A stretch of 63,454 bases of DNA from Firmicutes bacterium CAG:552 (GCA_000435495.1 FR884033.1:53736-117189), one strand, 5' to 3'; positions 17,017 to 25,713 are shown, counted from the first letter of the stretch. Program-made: numbers and translations. The notes: generated from the letters alone by a model not told the origin.

Positions 17017-18120
17017 TCAGTTAAATTTAAAATATTCGGGATTATAAGCGTTAGCTCTCCAGGTGCCGGACGTAACAAAGCTTTCAAAATTCTTAAGAAT
17101 ATACTTTCTTTGAGCTTTAGAAAGCGAAGTTTCAATACTAGCGATTTTTACAAGACTGACATCGATATATTGATAATATATCTGCTTAGCATTGTTTTCT
17201 TTGCCGTTTTCCTTACCAACGGTAGCGAGAGCGTTTATTTTGTCTAGAGTATCGAAAGACTTTCCTTCATCGTCATTTGCAATTTTTGCAACGTAAGAAA
17301 CGTAACTACCCATATTGGAACCGTTATTCCACTTGGTAAACGACGGAGACGTGTCTGTCGAAAACATAAAGTGCGTAGAAGTAGAATACTCGCTGCCCGT
17401 ACCTGCCTGCATCATAAGCATTCCGTACTGGTTGCCCGAGTTCTTCTTGGTCGTTTCGGCAGTGAAACGATAACCGAGCTTGTACTTACGATTAGCGCTG
17501 TCAACGTCGTCGCCGTCAACTACGTTACCATTATGCTTCGTGAATCCGGTAAGTTTGGACAAGAACTTCTCATCGTTGGCTTTAGACACGTACTTTGCCG
17601 AATTTTCGTCGTTAGAGTCGTACTCGGCGTTAAGTTTGTATCCACCAAACCAAATCAAACCCTGAGTTTTATCGTGGAAAATAGTATTGTCAAAGAATCC
17701 GCTTTCCGCAAGGTAAATAAAGTTGATACATGCATTCGGAGCCGCATCCATAAACAACTCGAGCTTAATATCTCCGAAATTTTTACCGTCGCCGTCCACA
17801 AGATGAATGGTAGCGGTAGGATTTGTGAGAGTTTCGCCCTCCTCAGTTTTCCAGTCAAGAAAATAGTCGTTTGTAAGCTTACTGTACTCTTTGTTAGACT
17901 GCACCACGGGTATAAGCGCACCGCTGAGAACAAACACAACCGCCAAGACCGTAGCGGTGATTACAAGAATAAGTTTTCTTGCGCTTACTCTGCTTTCCTT
18001 AAGAGCAATCTCTTCGGCAGTAGGCTCTTTGGGTGTTACTGCGCCGTTAGCTCCGGAAGAACGCTTAAGTTCCTTTTTTTGACGAGCCGTAAGGTCGTAC
18101 GTTATCTTTCTCTTTTTCAT
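17017..18120 (-). CDS. Membrane-anchored divergent cyclophilin-type peptidyl-prolyl isomerase
   Basis: A 367-residue protein: a Lys/Arg-rich cytoplasmic head (1-48), one helix (about 50-73) and an extracytoplasmic cyclophilin domain from about residue 105 (GDIKLELFMDAAPNACINF) to 325. The cyclophilin landmarks are recognisable, but FHRV of active enzymes reads FHDK (NTIFHDKTQGLIWFGGY), so the catalytic arginine is absent, and an insertion of about 55 residues precedes the GMLMMQAG and THFMF motifs. It may be a weak isomerase or a chaperone for exported proteins. It has its own promoter (18150-18179). Confidence 0.8.
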   Translation of the reverse strand: MKKRKITYDLTARQKKELKRSSGANGAVTPKEPTAEEIALKESRVSARKLILVITATVLAVVFVLSGALIPVVQSNKEYSKLTNDYFLDWKTEEGETLTNPTATIHLVDGDGKNFGDIKLELFMDAAPNACINFIYLAESGFFDNTIFHDKTQGLIWFGGYKLNAEYDSNDENSAKYVSKANDEKFLSKLTGFTKHNGNVVDGDDVDSANRKYKLGYRFTAETTKKNSGNQYGMLMMQAGTGSEYSTSTHFMFSTDTSPSFTKWNNGSNMGSYVSYVAKIANDDEGKSFDTLDKINALATVGKENGKENNAKQIYYQYIDVSLVKIASIETSLSKAQRKYILKNFESFVTSGTWRANAYNPEYFKFN

Positions 18121-18149
18121 AGGTCCTCTCTATTGTCGTAATCTTGGTA

Positions 18150-18179
18150 AGTATAACACTATTTGATAGTTTTAGTCAA
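18150..18179 (-). promoter_or_regulatory. Promoter of the cyclophilin gene
   Basis: TTGACT (18179-18174), 18 bases, TATACT (18155-18150). It overlaps the end of the upstream pseudouridine synthase gene; GAGAGG follows in the leader. Confidence 0.7.
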
Positions 18180-18993
18180 TGATTTTTCGGTTTGATACAA
18201 AAACTTTTTCGTTTAAATGCTGCAATGCGCTCAAATTTTTAAAAATTATTTTGTAAGCAATAAGCTGCTGATAACGTTTTTTGTACTTTTTGTTTAACTC
18301 GTCGTTTCCGTATTTGCAGTCACCGAGAACAGGAGCGCCCAAAAAAGCCAAATGCGCTCTGATCTGATGCGTTCGCCCCGTAACTAACTTTACCTCAAGC
18401 AAACTCAATTCGCCTTTTCTTTCCAAAAGTTTAGTTTCGGTTATTATTTCTTTGTAGCCCGGTTTAGACGACGATGAAACAATGCAAACAGACTTTTTTT
18501 CGTCTTTAAACAAATACGCCCGATGGCTGCCATCTTTAACGCAACCGCATACCAGCGCATAATAGTATTTGTCGAGATTTCTTTCCTTTATGGCATTAGT
18601 CAACTCGTCGTACGCCCTTTCATTTTTCGCCAAAACGATCAACCCGGTAGTATTCCTGTCCAGTCTGTGTACTGCTCTAAGATACTTTCTGTCACCTTTA
18701 AGCAATTCGACGAGGGCAGGTTCGACCTCTGTGCGAATGGGCTTGTCCGCAATAAGCACGTCGTCGTCCTCATAAACGACGCTCGGCAATTCCTCGATAA
18801 AACTCTGCGGAACAAAAACTTCGACAAAGTCCCCCGAAACGACTTTCGCAGTAGCGTCGGAATTTCTCTTGCCTCCAATTTTGACTTCTTTTTGTGCGAG
18901 CAGCTTCTTTATATGGTCTTTTGACAACGGCAGGTTTGACGACAGTAATTCGGACAATGTCGTTTCTTTATTGCACTTGACTGAAAATTTCAT
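18172..18993 (-). CDS. RluA-family pseudouridine synthase
   Basis: A 273-residue enzyme with an N-terminal S4 domain (about 12-65) and a catalytic domain with VHRLDRNTTG, the catalytic Asp motif, then GRTHQIRAHLAF and LGDCKYG. It is a second, distinct paralogue of the rluD product at 4722-5651; the RNA target is unknown. The ATG at 18993 overlaps the feoB stop as ATGA, which favours it over the ATG two codons upstream. Co-translation with feoB is probably a consequence of operon compaction. Confidence 0.88.
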   Translation of the reverse strand: MKFSVKCNKETTLSELLSSNLPLSKDHIKKLLAQKEVKIGGKRNSDATAKVVSGDFVEVFVPQSFIEELPSVVYEDDDVLIADKPIRTEVEPALVELLKGDRKYLRAVHRLDRNTTGLIVLAKNERAYDELTNAIKERNLDKYYYALVCGCVKDGSHRAYLFKDEKKSVCIVSSSSKPGYKEIITETKLLERKGELSLLEVKLVTGRTHQIRAHLAFLGAPVLGDCKYGNDELNKKYKKRYQQLIAYKIIFKNLSALQHLNEKVFVSNRKIID

Positions 18994-20840
18994 TTGCATT
19001 TGCCGCAGCTTGCGCAGTTACGGCACCTCCCGCTAAATTTTATTATACCACGAACGGTCAAAACTATTATTACCGCAACGATTGCTATCGCCAATAGAAG
19101 CTCGTAAATCATACATGCCCGCACTGCAAATGCGACCACGTATGCTATCGCAAATTGCGATGCGGCGCTTATAACAGCGTATTTTGCGCCGATTTCCTTC
19201 GCTGTAACTCCGAGTGAAGCAACGCACGGCACATACAATAAAGCGAACACCATAAACGGCATTGCCTGATCGTAGCCTAGCACGGCAGATACTCCGCCGA
19301 ATCCACCGATTACAGTGATTACCGACTCTTTTGCAACTAATCCGCTTAGCAAAGCGGCAACCGCCTTCCAATTGCCGAATCCGAGCGGTCTGAATATCGG
19401 AGCAATTATCGACGCAAACGTCTGCATTACGCTGCCATCTCCGCTTAAAACAAAGCCTCTCGCAAGAGAAAAGTTACATAGTATCCATGCTAGCACGCTG
19501 AGACAAAATACCGAGCCGCCGATTTTAACGACAAAAGACTTTACTCCCGAACCTACTAGCTGAAACAATCTTTCGAAAGTGGGAACTCTGTATGGCGGCA
19601 ATTCCATAACGAAACAATCGTTTTTACTTTTAAGCGGCGTTTTTTGCATCACCGCAGCGCATACGAGCGCCATAGTTACTCCTAACAAATACATAGCGAA
19701 AATCACTAGCGGATTTCCGTTAAAGTATGCAGCGGTTATAGCGCTGAAAACGGGCATTTTTGCACTGCAAGACATAAAAGGAGTAAGCATAACCGTTTTG
19801 ACTCGCATATTAGCGTCATCGAGACCTCTTGCCGTAACTATCGCCGTAGCCGAACACCCGAACCCCATTATCAAGGTAAATGCAGCTCTGCCGCTTAACC
19901 CTATCTTTCCAAACAAATCGTCGGTCATAAACGCAACTCTCGATATATAACCGCTGTCTTCGAGCAAGCCGATAAAGAAATACAGCAACACGACTTGCGG
20001 CAAGAAAGCAAGAACTCCGCCGACGCCGCCGATTATTCCTTGCGATATAAGAGCGTTAAGCCAATTGGGCGAACCGGAAAGCGCATATCCGGCGATTTGT
20101 GACAACTGTTCGACGCCATATTGTATGCCTTTACACAAAAATTTTCCCACAATGCCGAACGTAACAAAAAAAATCGCCGCCATTATAATCAAAAATACGG
20201 GCAACGCAAGGTATTTGTTTAGGGCAATTTTGTCGAATGCGCAAACTCCGCTTACGTTTTTACCGGTAAACACGTCTTCGGTTAGAGAGTCAATTAGACT
20301 GTATCTCTCTGCAGCCTCCCGCCTAACGTCTGCATAAATTCTCGATTTATGCAGATGCGACACCCTTGCACGCTTAATCTCTTTTATCAGATTTTCTGAA
20401 CCCTTACGGTACTTTGCGCTTACAGGCACAACGGCAACGCCAAGTCTCTCAGCCAATTTTTCGGCGTCGAATTTACGCCCTCTCGGCAACTCGTCCATCA
20501 TATTAACGGCAAGCACGGTCTTTATACCCAAATCGAAAATTTGCATCGCAAGATAAAGATTTCGACATAAGTTATTGACTTCGCACACAACGACTACCAC
20601 GTCGGCGTTTTTGCTGCGCAATTCATTTGCCGCAAGGACTTCTTCGGCAGAACGAGCGTTAAGTGAATAAAGCCCCGGCAAGTCTACGAATTCGTATTCT
20701 TCCCCGTCTATTTTCGTCGTCTTGGCTTTACGTTTCACGGTAACGCCGGGATAATTGCCGACATGCTCAAAAGATCCTGTTATCCTATTAAACAAACTCG
20801 TCTTGCCTACGTTTGGATTTCCGGCAAAAACAACTTTCAT
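18990..20840 (-). CDS. feoB: Ferrous iron transporter FeoB
   Basis: A 616-residue protein with a cytoplasmic G domain (GNPNVGKTSLFN near 7, DLPGLYSL near 53, NMMDE near 113) and a membrane part with two Gate-type regions containing conserved cysteines (GFGCSATAIV and TPFMSCSAKMPVF). It imports Fe2+ under anoxic conditions. The C-terminus ends in a cysteine-rich GRCRNCASCGKCK, a possible metal-binding tail. The ATG overlaps the feoA stop (ATGA). It is shorter than the E. coli protein, as is common in Clostridia. Confidence 0.95.
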   Translation of the reverse strand: MKVVFAGNPNVGKTSLFNRITGSFEHVGNYPGVTVKRKAKTTKIDGEEYEFVDLPGLYSLNARSAEEVLAANELRSKNADVVVVVCEVNNLCRNLYLAMQIFDLGIKTVLAVNMMDELPRGRKFDAEKLAERLGVAVVPVSAKYRKGSENLIKEIKRARVSHLHKSRIYADVRREAAERYSLIDSLTEDVFTGKNVSGVCAFDKIALNKYLALPVFLIIMAAIFFVTFGIVGKFLCKGIQYGVEQLSQIAGYALSGSPNWLNALISQGIIGGVGGVLAFLPQVVLLYFFIGLLEDSGYISRVAFMTDDLFGKIGLSGRAAFTLIMGFGCSATAIVTARGLDDANMRVKTVMLTPFMSCSAKMPVFSAITAAYFNGNPLVIFAMYLLGVTMALVCAAVMQKTPLKSKNDCFVMELPPYRVPTFERLFQLVGSGVKSFVVKIGGSVFCLSVLAWILCNFSLARGFVLSGDGSVMQTFASIIAPIFRPLGFGNWKAVAALLSGLVAKESVITVIGGFGGVSAVLGYDQAMPFMVFALLYVPCVASLGVTAKEIGAKYAVISAASQFAIAYVVAFAVRACMIYELLLAIAIVAVIIVLTVRGIIKFSGRCRNCASCGKCK

Positions 20841-21052
20841 TCTCTCACCGATACGGATGCCGCCACGGACGCTCGCAGCGCAACGGTTCTGCCTCTAAGC
20901 AGCGTAAGCACGGCTCCTTTTGTGGGAGAAACACCGGTTACGATTACTGTACTACCCTCGGCGAAGCCCAATTCGGCAAGTCTTATAGCTATTTCTCCGT
21001 CGGTGCGTATTACTGTATAAACTTTATGTGGCTGAGCGTTTGCCAGCGTCAT
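20837..21052 (-). CDS. feoA: FeoA, small SH3-like Fe(II) transport protein
   Basis: A 71-residue protein with the FeoA core (AIRLAELGFAEGSTVIV, then ALRASVAASVSV). FeoA partners FeoB at the cytoplasmic face. The start lies 29 bases inside the end of nrdR, with AAAGGA before it, and the stop overlaps feoB. No Fur-like or separate promoter is visible, so it probably depends on the nrdR promoter. Confidence 0.9.
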   Translation of the reverse strand: MTLANAQPHKVYTVIRTDGEIAIRLAELGFAEGSTVIVTGVSPTKGAVLTLLRGRTVALRASVAASVSVRE

Positions 21053-21518
21053 CCTTCTTTCCTTTTAAAGTTTTTTTAAATTCGTTGATATAGCGAGTGA
21101 ATGCCGAAAGATCTTCAAACTGCCAATATACGGATGCAAATCTGATATAGGCAACTTCGTCCAGTTTCATTAAGGCTCGCATTACCATTTCGCCGATCTG
21201 CGAAGAAAGTATCTCTTGTTCCATCGAATTGTTTATTTGTTTTTCTATATCATTTACGATGCCTTCTATATCACGCATGGACACGTGGCGCTTTTCGCAT
21301 GCCTTGATTATTCCGGAAAGTATTTTATTTCTATCGAAAGGTTGCCTAGTACCGTCGTTTTTAACCACTAGAACGGGTATCGTTTCCACCACCTCGTAAG
21401 TGGTAAATCTCCTACCGCATCCCAAACATTCTCGCCTTCGTCTGATCTTAGTATCGTCGTCCGTTGCTCTGCTGTCAATTACTTTACTTTCGGAATATCC
21501 GCAATACATGCACTTCAT
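21024..21518 (-). CDS. nrdR: Transcriptional repressor NrdR
   Basis: A 164-residue protein with an N-terminal zinc ribbon (MKCMYCGY and CLGCGRRFTTYE) and an ATP-cone domain (VVKNDGTRQPFDRNKI onwards). NrdR senses (d)ATP and represses ribonucleotide reductase genes. I use the ATG at 21518, preceded by GAGGTAG and matching the invariant family start MxCxxC; the frame extends 21 codons further but without support. It has a perfect promoter directly upstream. Confidence 0.95.
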   Translation of the reverse strand: MKCMYCGYSESKVIDSRATDDDTKIRRRRECLGCGRRFTTYEVVETIPVLVVKNDGTRQPFDRNKILSGIIKACEKRHVSMRDIEGIVNDIEKQINNSMEQEILSSQIGEMVMRALMKLDEVAYIRFASVYWQFEDLSAFTRYINEFKKTLKGKKDDAGKRSAT

Positions 21519-21552
21519 ATAGACTACCTCATGTCGTATATTGTATGAAGTA

Positions 21553-21581
21553 ATTATACAACACTTAGTTAAACATGTCAA
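21553..21581 (-). promoter_or_regulatory. SigA-type promoter of nrdR-feoA-feoB
   Basis: TTGACA (21581-21576), 17 bases, TATAAT (21558-21553). The -35 box begins one base past the ylmC stop. CATACAATATA follows the -10 and resembles half of an NrdR box, so autoregulation is possible but unproven. Confidence 0.9.
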
Positions 21582-21947
21582 TCAATTATACGAATCATAG
21601 TCGTTTTTCCACCTCGAAGGGCAATCAAAAAGCATGCATTTGTCGCATTGACCGTCACATCTCTTATCGTAAGAATGATCTTTGTCCGATACTTCCTTTC
21701 GTTTGCAGGGCGCAACGTCCACGATTATAACGTCGTCGCCTATTTTTTTTATTCTCGAGTACGGAATATAAAGTTCCTGAGAATGGAAGAACAAACATCT
21801 TTTACCGTACGGAGTTACTATGCCTCTGACTTTTTGAGATTGTAACGAAAACACTAAATCGACGGGTTTTCCGAGGTTATTTCCTTCGACCGTAACCACA
21901 TCTTTTTCTTTTAATTCGCTAAAAGTCATATCCCTGCTTTCGTCCAT
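21582..21947 (-). CDS. ylmC: YlmC/YmxH-family PRC-barrel protein with a cysteine-rich tail
   Basis: A 121-residue protein. Residues 7-80 are a PRC-barrel-like domain of the YlmC/YmxH type (FSELKEKDVVTVEGNNLG, YIPYSRIKKIGDDVIIV), found in nearly all endospore formers next to sigE/sigG; its function is unknown. The last 40 residues add five cysteines (C in APCKRK, then CDGQCDKCMLFDCP), which could bind a metal and are not part of the usual 80-90-residue family. GGGGGAT precedes the ATG; a second in-frame ATG six codons on is also possible. Confidence 0.82.
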   Translation of the reverse strand: MDESRDMTFSELKEKDVVTVEGNNLGKPVDLVFSLQSQKVRGIVTPYGKRCLFFHSQELYIPYSRIKKIGDDVIIVDVAPCKRKEVSDKDHSYDKRCDGQCDKCMLFDCPSRWKNDYDSYN

Positions 21948-22014
21948 TGCCTATCCCCCGTATACTTATATGCCGCATTTCGACAAAAATTACACTTTTA
22001 ACTCCCAAAAAAGC

Positions 22015-22043
22015 GGATATTTTTTGTCCCCTTGCCGAAAATA
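22015..22043 (+). promoter_or_regulatory. Weak candidate forespore (SigF/SigG) promoter of sigG
   Basis: GGATA and GCCGAAAATA separated by 14 bases resemble the SigF pattern GYWTA-N15-GGNRANANTW with one mismatch in each box and a short spacer. spoIIIG is SigF-dependent in Bacillus. Confidence 0.3.
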
Positions 22044-22058
22044 GCTTTGGAGGATATC

Positions 22059-22829
22059 ATGAATACTAAAGTAACGATATGCGGACTCGACACTTCGACT
22101 CTGCCCAAACTGACTTCGGCTCAAAGTATAGAGCTGCTGAAAAAAGCTCACGGCGGCGACGAAAAAGCCCGTGATCAGTTTCTTACTGCAAACTTGAGGC
22201 TTGTTCTGAGCGTAGTACAGCGTTTTGGCGGCAAAAAAGAAAATATGGACGATATTTTTCAAGTAGGTTGCGTCGGACTCATAAAGGCAACAGAGAACTT
22301 CGATACTTCGCTCGGGCTGAAGTTTTCCACTTATGCGGTTCCCATGATTATAGGAGAAATACGAAGATTTCTCAGAGACGGCGCTCACGTTCGTATAAGT
22401 CGTTCGATTCGAGACACTGCCTACAAAATTTTGCAGACACGCCAAAAATTAGAAGCAGGCGGATCCGAAGTATCGCTCGAACAAGTCGCTGCCGCACTGG
22501 AAATTCCGTACAGAGACGTCATTTATGCAATGGATGCAATATCCGATCCCGTTTCGCTTTTCGATCCGGTATATCACGACGGCGACGAAACCGTAATGAT
22601 AATGGATCAGATCGCAGACGGAAAAAATATAGACGAAAACTGGATTAACAACGTATCGTTAAAATCTGCTATAGAAAACTTATCCGCAAGAGAACGTCAA
22701 ATAGTTAATATGCGCTTTTTCGAAGGCAAAACACAAGTGGAAGTATCCGAAGAAATCGGCATTTCTCAGGCGCAGGTCAGCCGATTGGAAAAGTCTGCCA
22801 TTAAAGAAGTTCGTAAAGCAATTACGTAA
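22059..22829 (+). CDS. sigG: Forespore sigma factor SigG
   Basis: A 256-residue SigB/F/G-type sigma factor opening KVTICGLDTSTLPKL, close to the SigG-specific N-terminus KVEICGVNTSKLP of Bacillus. Region 2 has NLRLVLSVVQRF and FSTYAVPMIIGEIRRFLRD; region 4 has EIGISQAQVSRLEKSAIK. SigG drives late forespore genes. The start at 22059 has GGAGG 8 bases upstream. It is on plus, convergent to sigE, whereas in Bacillus and most Clostridia sigG follows sigE in the same direction. Confidence 0.95.
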   Translation: MNTKVTICGLDTSTLPKLTSAQSIELLKKAHGGDEKARDQFLTANLRLVLSVVQRFGGKKENMDDIFQVGCVGLIKATENFDTSLGLKFSTYAVPMIIGEIRRFLRDGAHVRISRSIRDTAYKILQTRQKLEAGGSEVSLEQVAAALEIPYRDVIYAMDAISDPVSLFDPVYHDGDETVMIMDQIADGKNIDENWINNVSLKSAIENLSARERQIVNMRFFEGKTQVEVSEEIGISQAQVSRLEKSAIKEVRKAIT

Positions 22830-22873
22830 AAGTCTTACGAACTAATCGTTAGACATATAAAGCCTTTACGTTT

Positions 22874-22914
22874 ACCGCAAAAATCGTTTCGGTTGATTTT
22901 TGCGGTATTTTTAT
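22874..22914 (+). terminator. Intrinsic terminator of sigG
   Basis: ACCGCAAAAATC pairs with GATTTTTGCGGT (12 bp, 9-base loop), followed by ATTTTTATAA. Its T-tract contains the sigE stop codon from the other strand, so the convergent genes share it. Confidence 0.88.
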
Positions 22915-23606
22915 AATGCCTTAGCCATTTCTTTGCGTAATCTGAAAATAATCTTTTTCTCCAGCCTGGAAATATAGGACTGCGAAATTCCCAACATATC
23001 GGCTACTTCTTTTTGTGTTTTCTCATTGCAACCGCACAACCCGAAACGTAATTTCATAATAAGTTTTTCTCTTTTATTAAGTTTTGAAAGCGCTTCGAAA
23101 AGTAATTCTCTTTCTACAGACGACTCTATTCCCTTGCTTACAAGATCGGGATCCGTCCCGAGTATGTCTGACATAAGCAACTCGTTACCCTCATAATCGA
23201 CATTCAACGGTTCGTCTAACGACACTTCACTCTTGAGTTTTGATGTTCGTCTTAAGCACATAAGAATTTCGTTTTCGATACACCTTGAAGCATAAGTGGC
23301 TAATTTTATGTTTTTCGTAGTGTCGAACGATCCCACCGCCTTAATGAGTCCTATCGTACCTATGGAAATCAAATCTTCTGTATCCACTCCGGTATTTTCG
23401 AATTTGCGAGCTATATATACAACCAATCGCAAATTACGCTCGATTAAAGTAGACTTCGCCTTTCTGTCCCCTCTACTCAAGCTTTGAAGCGTAGCACATT
23501 CTTCGTCTGCGGTCAACGGCTTCGGCAAAGCCTCGGACGCCGTTATGTAGTAAAGAACGTTTTTTCGAGCAAACAACCAATTAAACAATTTCTTAAGCAA
23601 CTTCAT
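22911..23606 (-). CDS. sigE: Mother-cell sigma factor SigE (pro-form)
   Basis: A 231-residue sigma-70 protein with an N-terminal pro-sequence (MKLLKKLFNWLFARKN, amphipathic) ahead of LYYITASEALPKPL, the region where SpoIIGA cuts pro-SigE. Region 2 has NLRLVVYIARKFENTGVD and TYASRCIENEILM; region 4 has LGISQSYISRLEKK. It directs early mother-cell genes, probably including yqfC and spoIVA here. AAGGAG precedes the ATG at 23606, which overlaps spoIIGA by 14 bp. Confidence 0.96.
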   Translation of the reverse strand: MKLLKKLFNWLFARKNVLYYITASEALPKPLTADEECATLQSLSRGDRKAKSTLIERNLRLVVYIARKFENTGVDTEDLISIGTIGLIKAVGSFDTTKNIKLATYASRCIENEILMCLRRTSKLKSEVSLDEPLNVDYEGNELLMSDILGTDPDLVSKGIESSVERELLFEALSKLNKREKLIMKLRFGLCGCNEKTQKEVADMLGISQSYISRLEKKIIFRLRKEMAKAL

Positions 23607-24393
23607 TTTTATACTCCTTATACAGTACGGATAACGGCAACAGGGCTTCGACACCTTGCAGTGGACAAATCCCTACTTTCGCTTGCGATAATATATGCTC
23701 GTCCTTTCCCGAATATAATACCAAAGCGCATTCGGATACGGCTATTTTTTTATTGCCTGAAGCGGTAGTGACAATTATGCTCTGTTTGGACGCAAACATT
23801 TTAATCAATACTTCGGGAGAAAAAACTTCAAACGCTTTTTTCTCCGATAAAAAAATAACGTCTTCTACCGCATTGCCGGTATCTACCATGCCTTCGATTT
23901 TGACTTTTTGTCCGTAAACGGTAAGTTCCGTTACAAATCTAAACCCGTCCAACGAATTTTTTTTACGCAGTTTGCTTATAAACTTAACTCCGACCGCCGT
24001 AAGAACAAAAGGCGGAAAAACTAAAAGCGAAAGCGGCAAATCGCTTACAGGTAAAGTCAGCGCAGCTTCCACACTTCCGAAGTAAGCATAGCCTATGCAA
24101 AACTGAGCACCGCCTAAAGCAAACGTGCAACACAAAAACGACAAACACCCTAAAACTTTGTGTTTTCGAAATAGTATTACAGTTTCTGTCAGACATAATA
24201 AGATTTTTATTAAGATTAGAAGTACAATATTTTGCACAAACGGATAAAATATAGCAACGATTGTGCCTACCACCGAAGCTATTGCTATGCGCAGATATAC
24301 TGGCTTTTGCTTAATCAATACGTATGAAGCAAAGCAAATCATAGACGTAAAAAGTAAATTATCTATTATGACAAATTCTATATATATACTCAT
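23593..24393 (-). CDS. spoIIGA: SpoIIGA, membrane aspartic protease for pro-SigE
   Basis: About five N-terminal membrane segments (residues 1-145) and a C-terminal protease domain with MVDTGNAV near residue 172, the DSGN/DTGN aspartic motif of SpoIIGA. It activates pro-SigE after signalling from the forespore. I start at 24393 (MSIYIEFVIIDNLLF), which matches the family opening; no good ribosome-binding site is visible there, and a GTG 48 bases upstream is no better. It lies between ftsZ and sigE, the standard order. Confidence 0.88.
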   Translation of the reverse strand: MSIYIEFVIIDNLLFTSMICFASYVLIKQKPVYLRIAIASVVGTIVAIFYPFVQNIVLLILIKILLCLTETVILFRKHKVLGCLSFLCCTFALGGAQFCIGYAYFGSVEAALTLPVSDLPLSLLVFPPFVLTAVGVKFISKLRKKNSLDGFRFVTELTVYGQKVKIEGMVDTGNAVEDVIFLSEKKAFEVFSPEVLIKMFASKQSIIVTTASGNKKIAVSECALVLYSGKDEHILSQAKVGICPLQGVEALLPLSVLYKEYKNEVA

Positions 24394-24458
24394 AGATACA
24401 CTATAAATCTTTTTTGAGTGCGAAAAAAGGGATACAAGCACGAAAGAAAGAATAGAAA

Positions 24459-24492
24459 GTAAAAACCGCTGCGCTGTATTTGCGCAACGGTT
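24459..24492 (-). terminator. Intrinsic terminator of ftsZ
   Basis: An 11-bp stem (24464-24474 with 24482-24492, one G-U pair) with a 7-base loop and TTTTTAC on the minus transcript, 25 bases past the ftsZ stop. It separates ftsQAZ from spoIIGA-sigE. Confidence 0.88.
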
Positions 24493-24516
24493 TATCCGCT
24501 AAGTTTTGTTATTGTC

Positions 24517-25701
24517 TTATTTATTGTCTTTGTCGCTCATACGTTTTAAAAACTCCGGAAAATCGTCGTCGACCTGCACTCTCGTACGGATTTGCGGCTT
24601 AGGTTGCGGCATTTCGGTGGATTTTGCCGGAGCCTCCTGCGTTTGCTGAGACTTAACTTGCGCCGGCGAGAACATATTGTCGCCGAATATGCCCACTCTG
24701 CTTTGAGTCGCACTCTGTTCTCCTCCCTTACGGACAACGATATTTTCGTTATTAGGCGTATCGAATCCGGTAGCGATTATGGTTACCAATATTTCATCGT
24801 TAAGCGTATTTCTTACGTCTGCGCCGAAAATTATCATTGCGTCGGCATTTACTACTTCTTTTACCAAGTTTGCAGCTTGATTAACTTCCGCAAGCGTCAT
24901 ATCGGGGCTACCCATGATATTTAATATAACGCTTCTTGCACCCTCTATAGAGGTCTCGAGCATTGGGCTGGAAACGGCTTGTTTTACGGCATCGCTTGTT
25001 CTGCCTTCACCCTTTCCTCTGCCTATGCCCATATGTGCGACGCCCTTATCTCTCATTATCGTGCATACGTCTGCAAAGTCGAGATTTATCATAGCCGGCG
25101 TAACGATAAGATCGCTTATCCCCTGTATACCTTGACGAAGTATGTCATCGGCATACTTAAAAGCCTCTACCATGGGAAGATTGGGCGCAATCGACATAAG
25201 TTTTTCGTTAGGAATCACGACCAAAGTATCAACGAATTTGCGCAAATTAGCTATACCGGTTTCCGCATGGTTCATACGAATCTTTCCTTCAAAAATAAAA
25301 GGCTTTGTAACTACGGCTACCGTAAGCTTGCCCATTTCTTTTGCTATTTTTGCTATTACGGGAGCTGCGCCGGTGCCTGTACCCCCGCCCATGCCGGCAG
25401 TAATAAATACAAGATCGGCATCCTTAAGCTGCTCCCTTATAAAGGGAGCGCTTTCCTCTGCCGCACGCTGTCCTTTTGACGGATCTGCGCCTGCGCCCTG
25501 ACCGTTGGTGAGTTTCTTTCCGATCTGGATAAGCATATCCGCTTTTGACATACGCAAAGCCTGAACGTCTGTATTTATAGCGATAAATTGTGCGCTCTTT
25601 ATGCCGGCTTCAACCATGCGATTGATAGCGTTGCTTCCGCCACCGCCGACGCCTACGACTTTTATACAAGCCGGAGAATCCGAATACTCTCTGTTATTCA
25701 T
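24517..25701 (-). CDS. ftsZ: Cell-division GTPase FtsZ
   Basis: A 394-residue FtsZ with VGVGGGGSNAINRM, the GTP tubulin signature AGMGGGTGTGAAP near residue 104 and the T7 loop NLDFADV. After about residue 318 comes a Gln/Pro/Ser linker and the C-terminal peptide DDDFPEFLKRM that binds FtsA and SepF. I use the ATG at 25701, with GGAGG 5 bases upstream; the earlier ATG four codons upstream is itself near the ribosome-binding site. Confidence 0.97.
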   Translation of the reverse strand: MNNREYSDSPACIKVVGVGGGGSNAINRMVEAGIKSAQFIAINTDVQALRMSKADMLIQIGKKLTNGQGAGADPSKGQRAAEESAPFIREQLKDADLVFITAGMGGGTGTGAAPVIAKIAKEMGKLTVAVVTKPFIFEGKIRMNHAETGIANLRKFVDTLVVIPNEKLMSIAPNLPMVEAFKYADDILRQGIQGISDLIVTPAMINLDFADVCTIMRDKGVAHMGIGRGKGEGRTSDAVKQAVSSPMLETSIEGARSVILNIMGSPDMTLAEVNQAANLVKEVVNADAMIIFGADVRNTLNDEILVTIIATGFDTPNNENIVVRKGGEQSATQSRVGIFGDNMFSPAQVKSQQTQEAPAKSTEMPQPKPQIRTRVQVDDDFPEFLKRMSDKDNK

Positions 25702-25713
25702 ATTTACCTCCAT

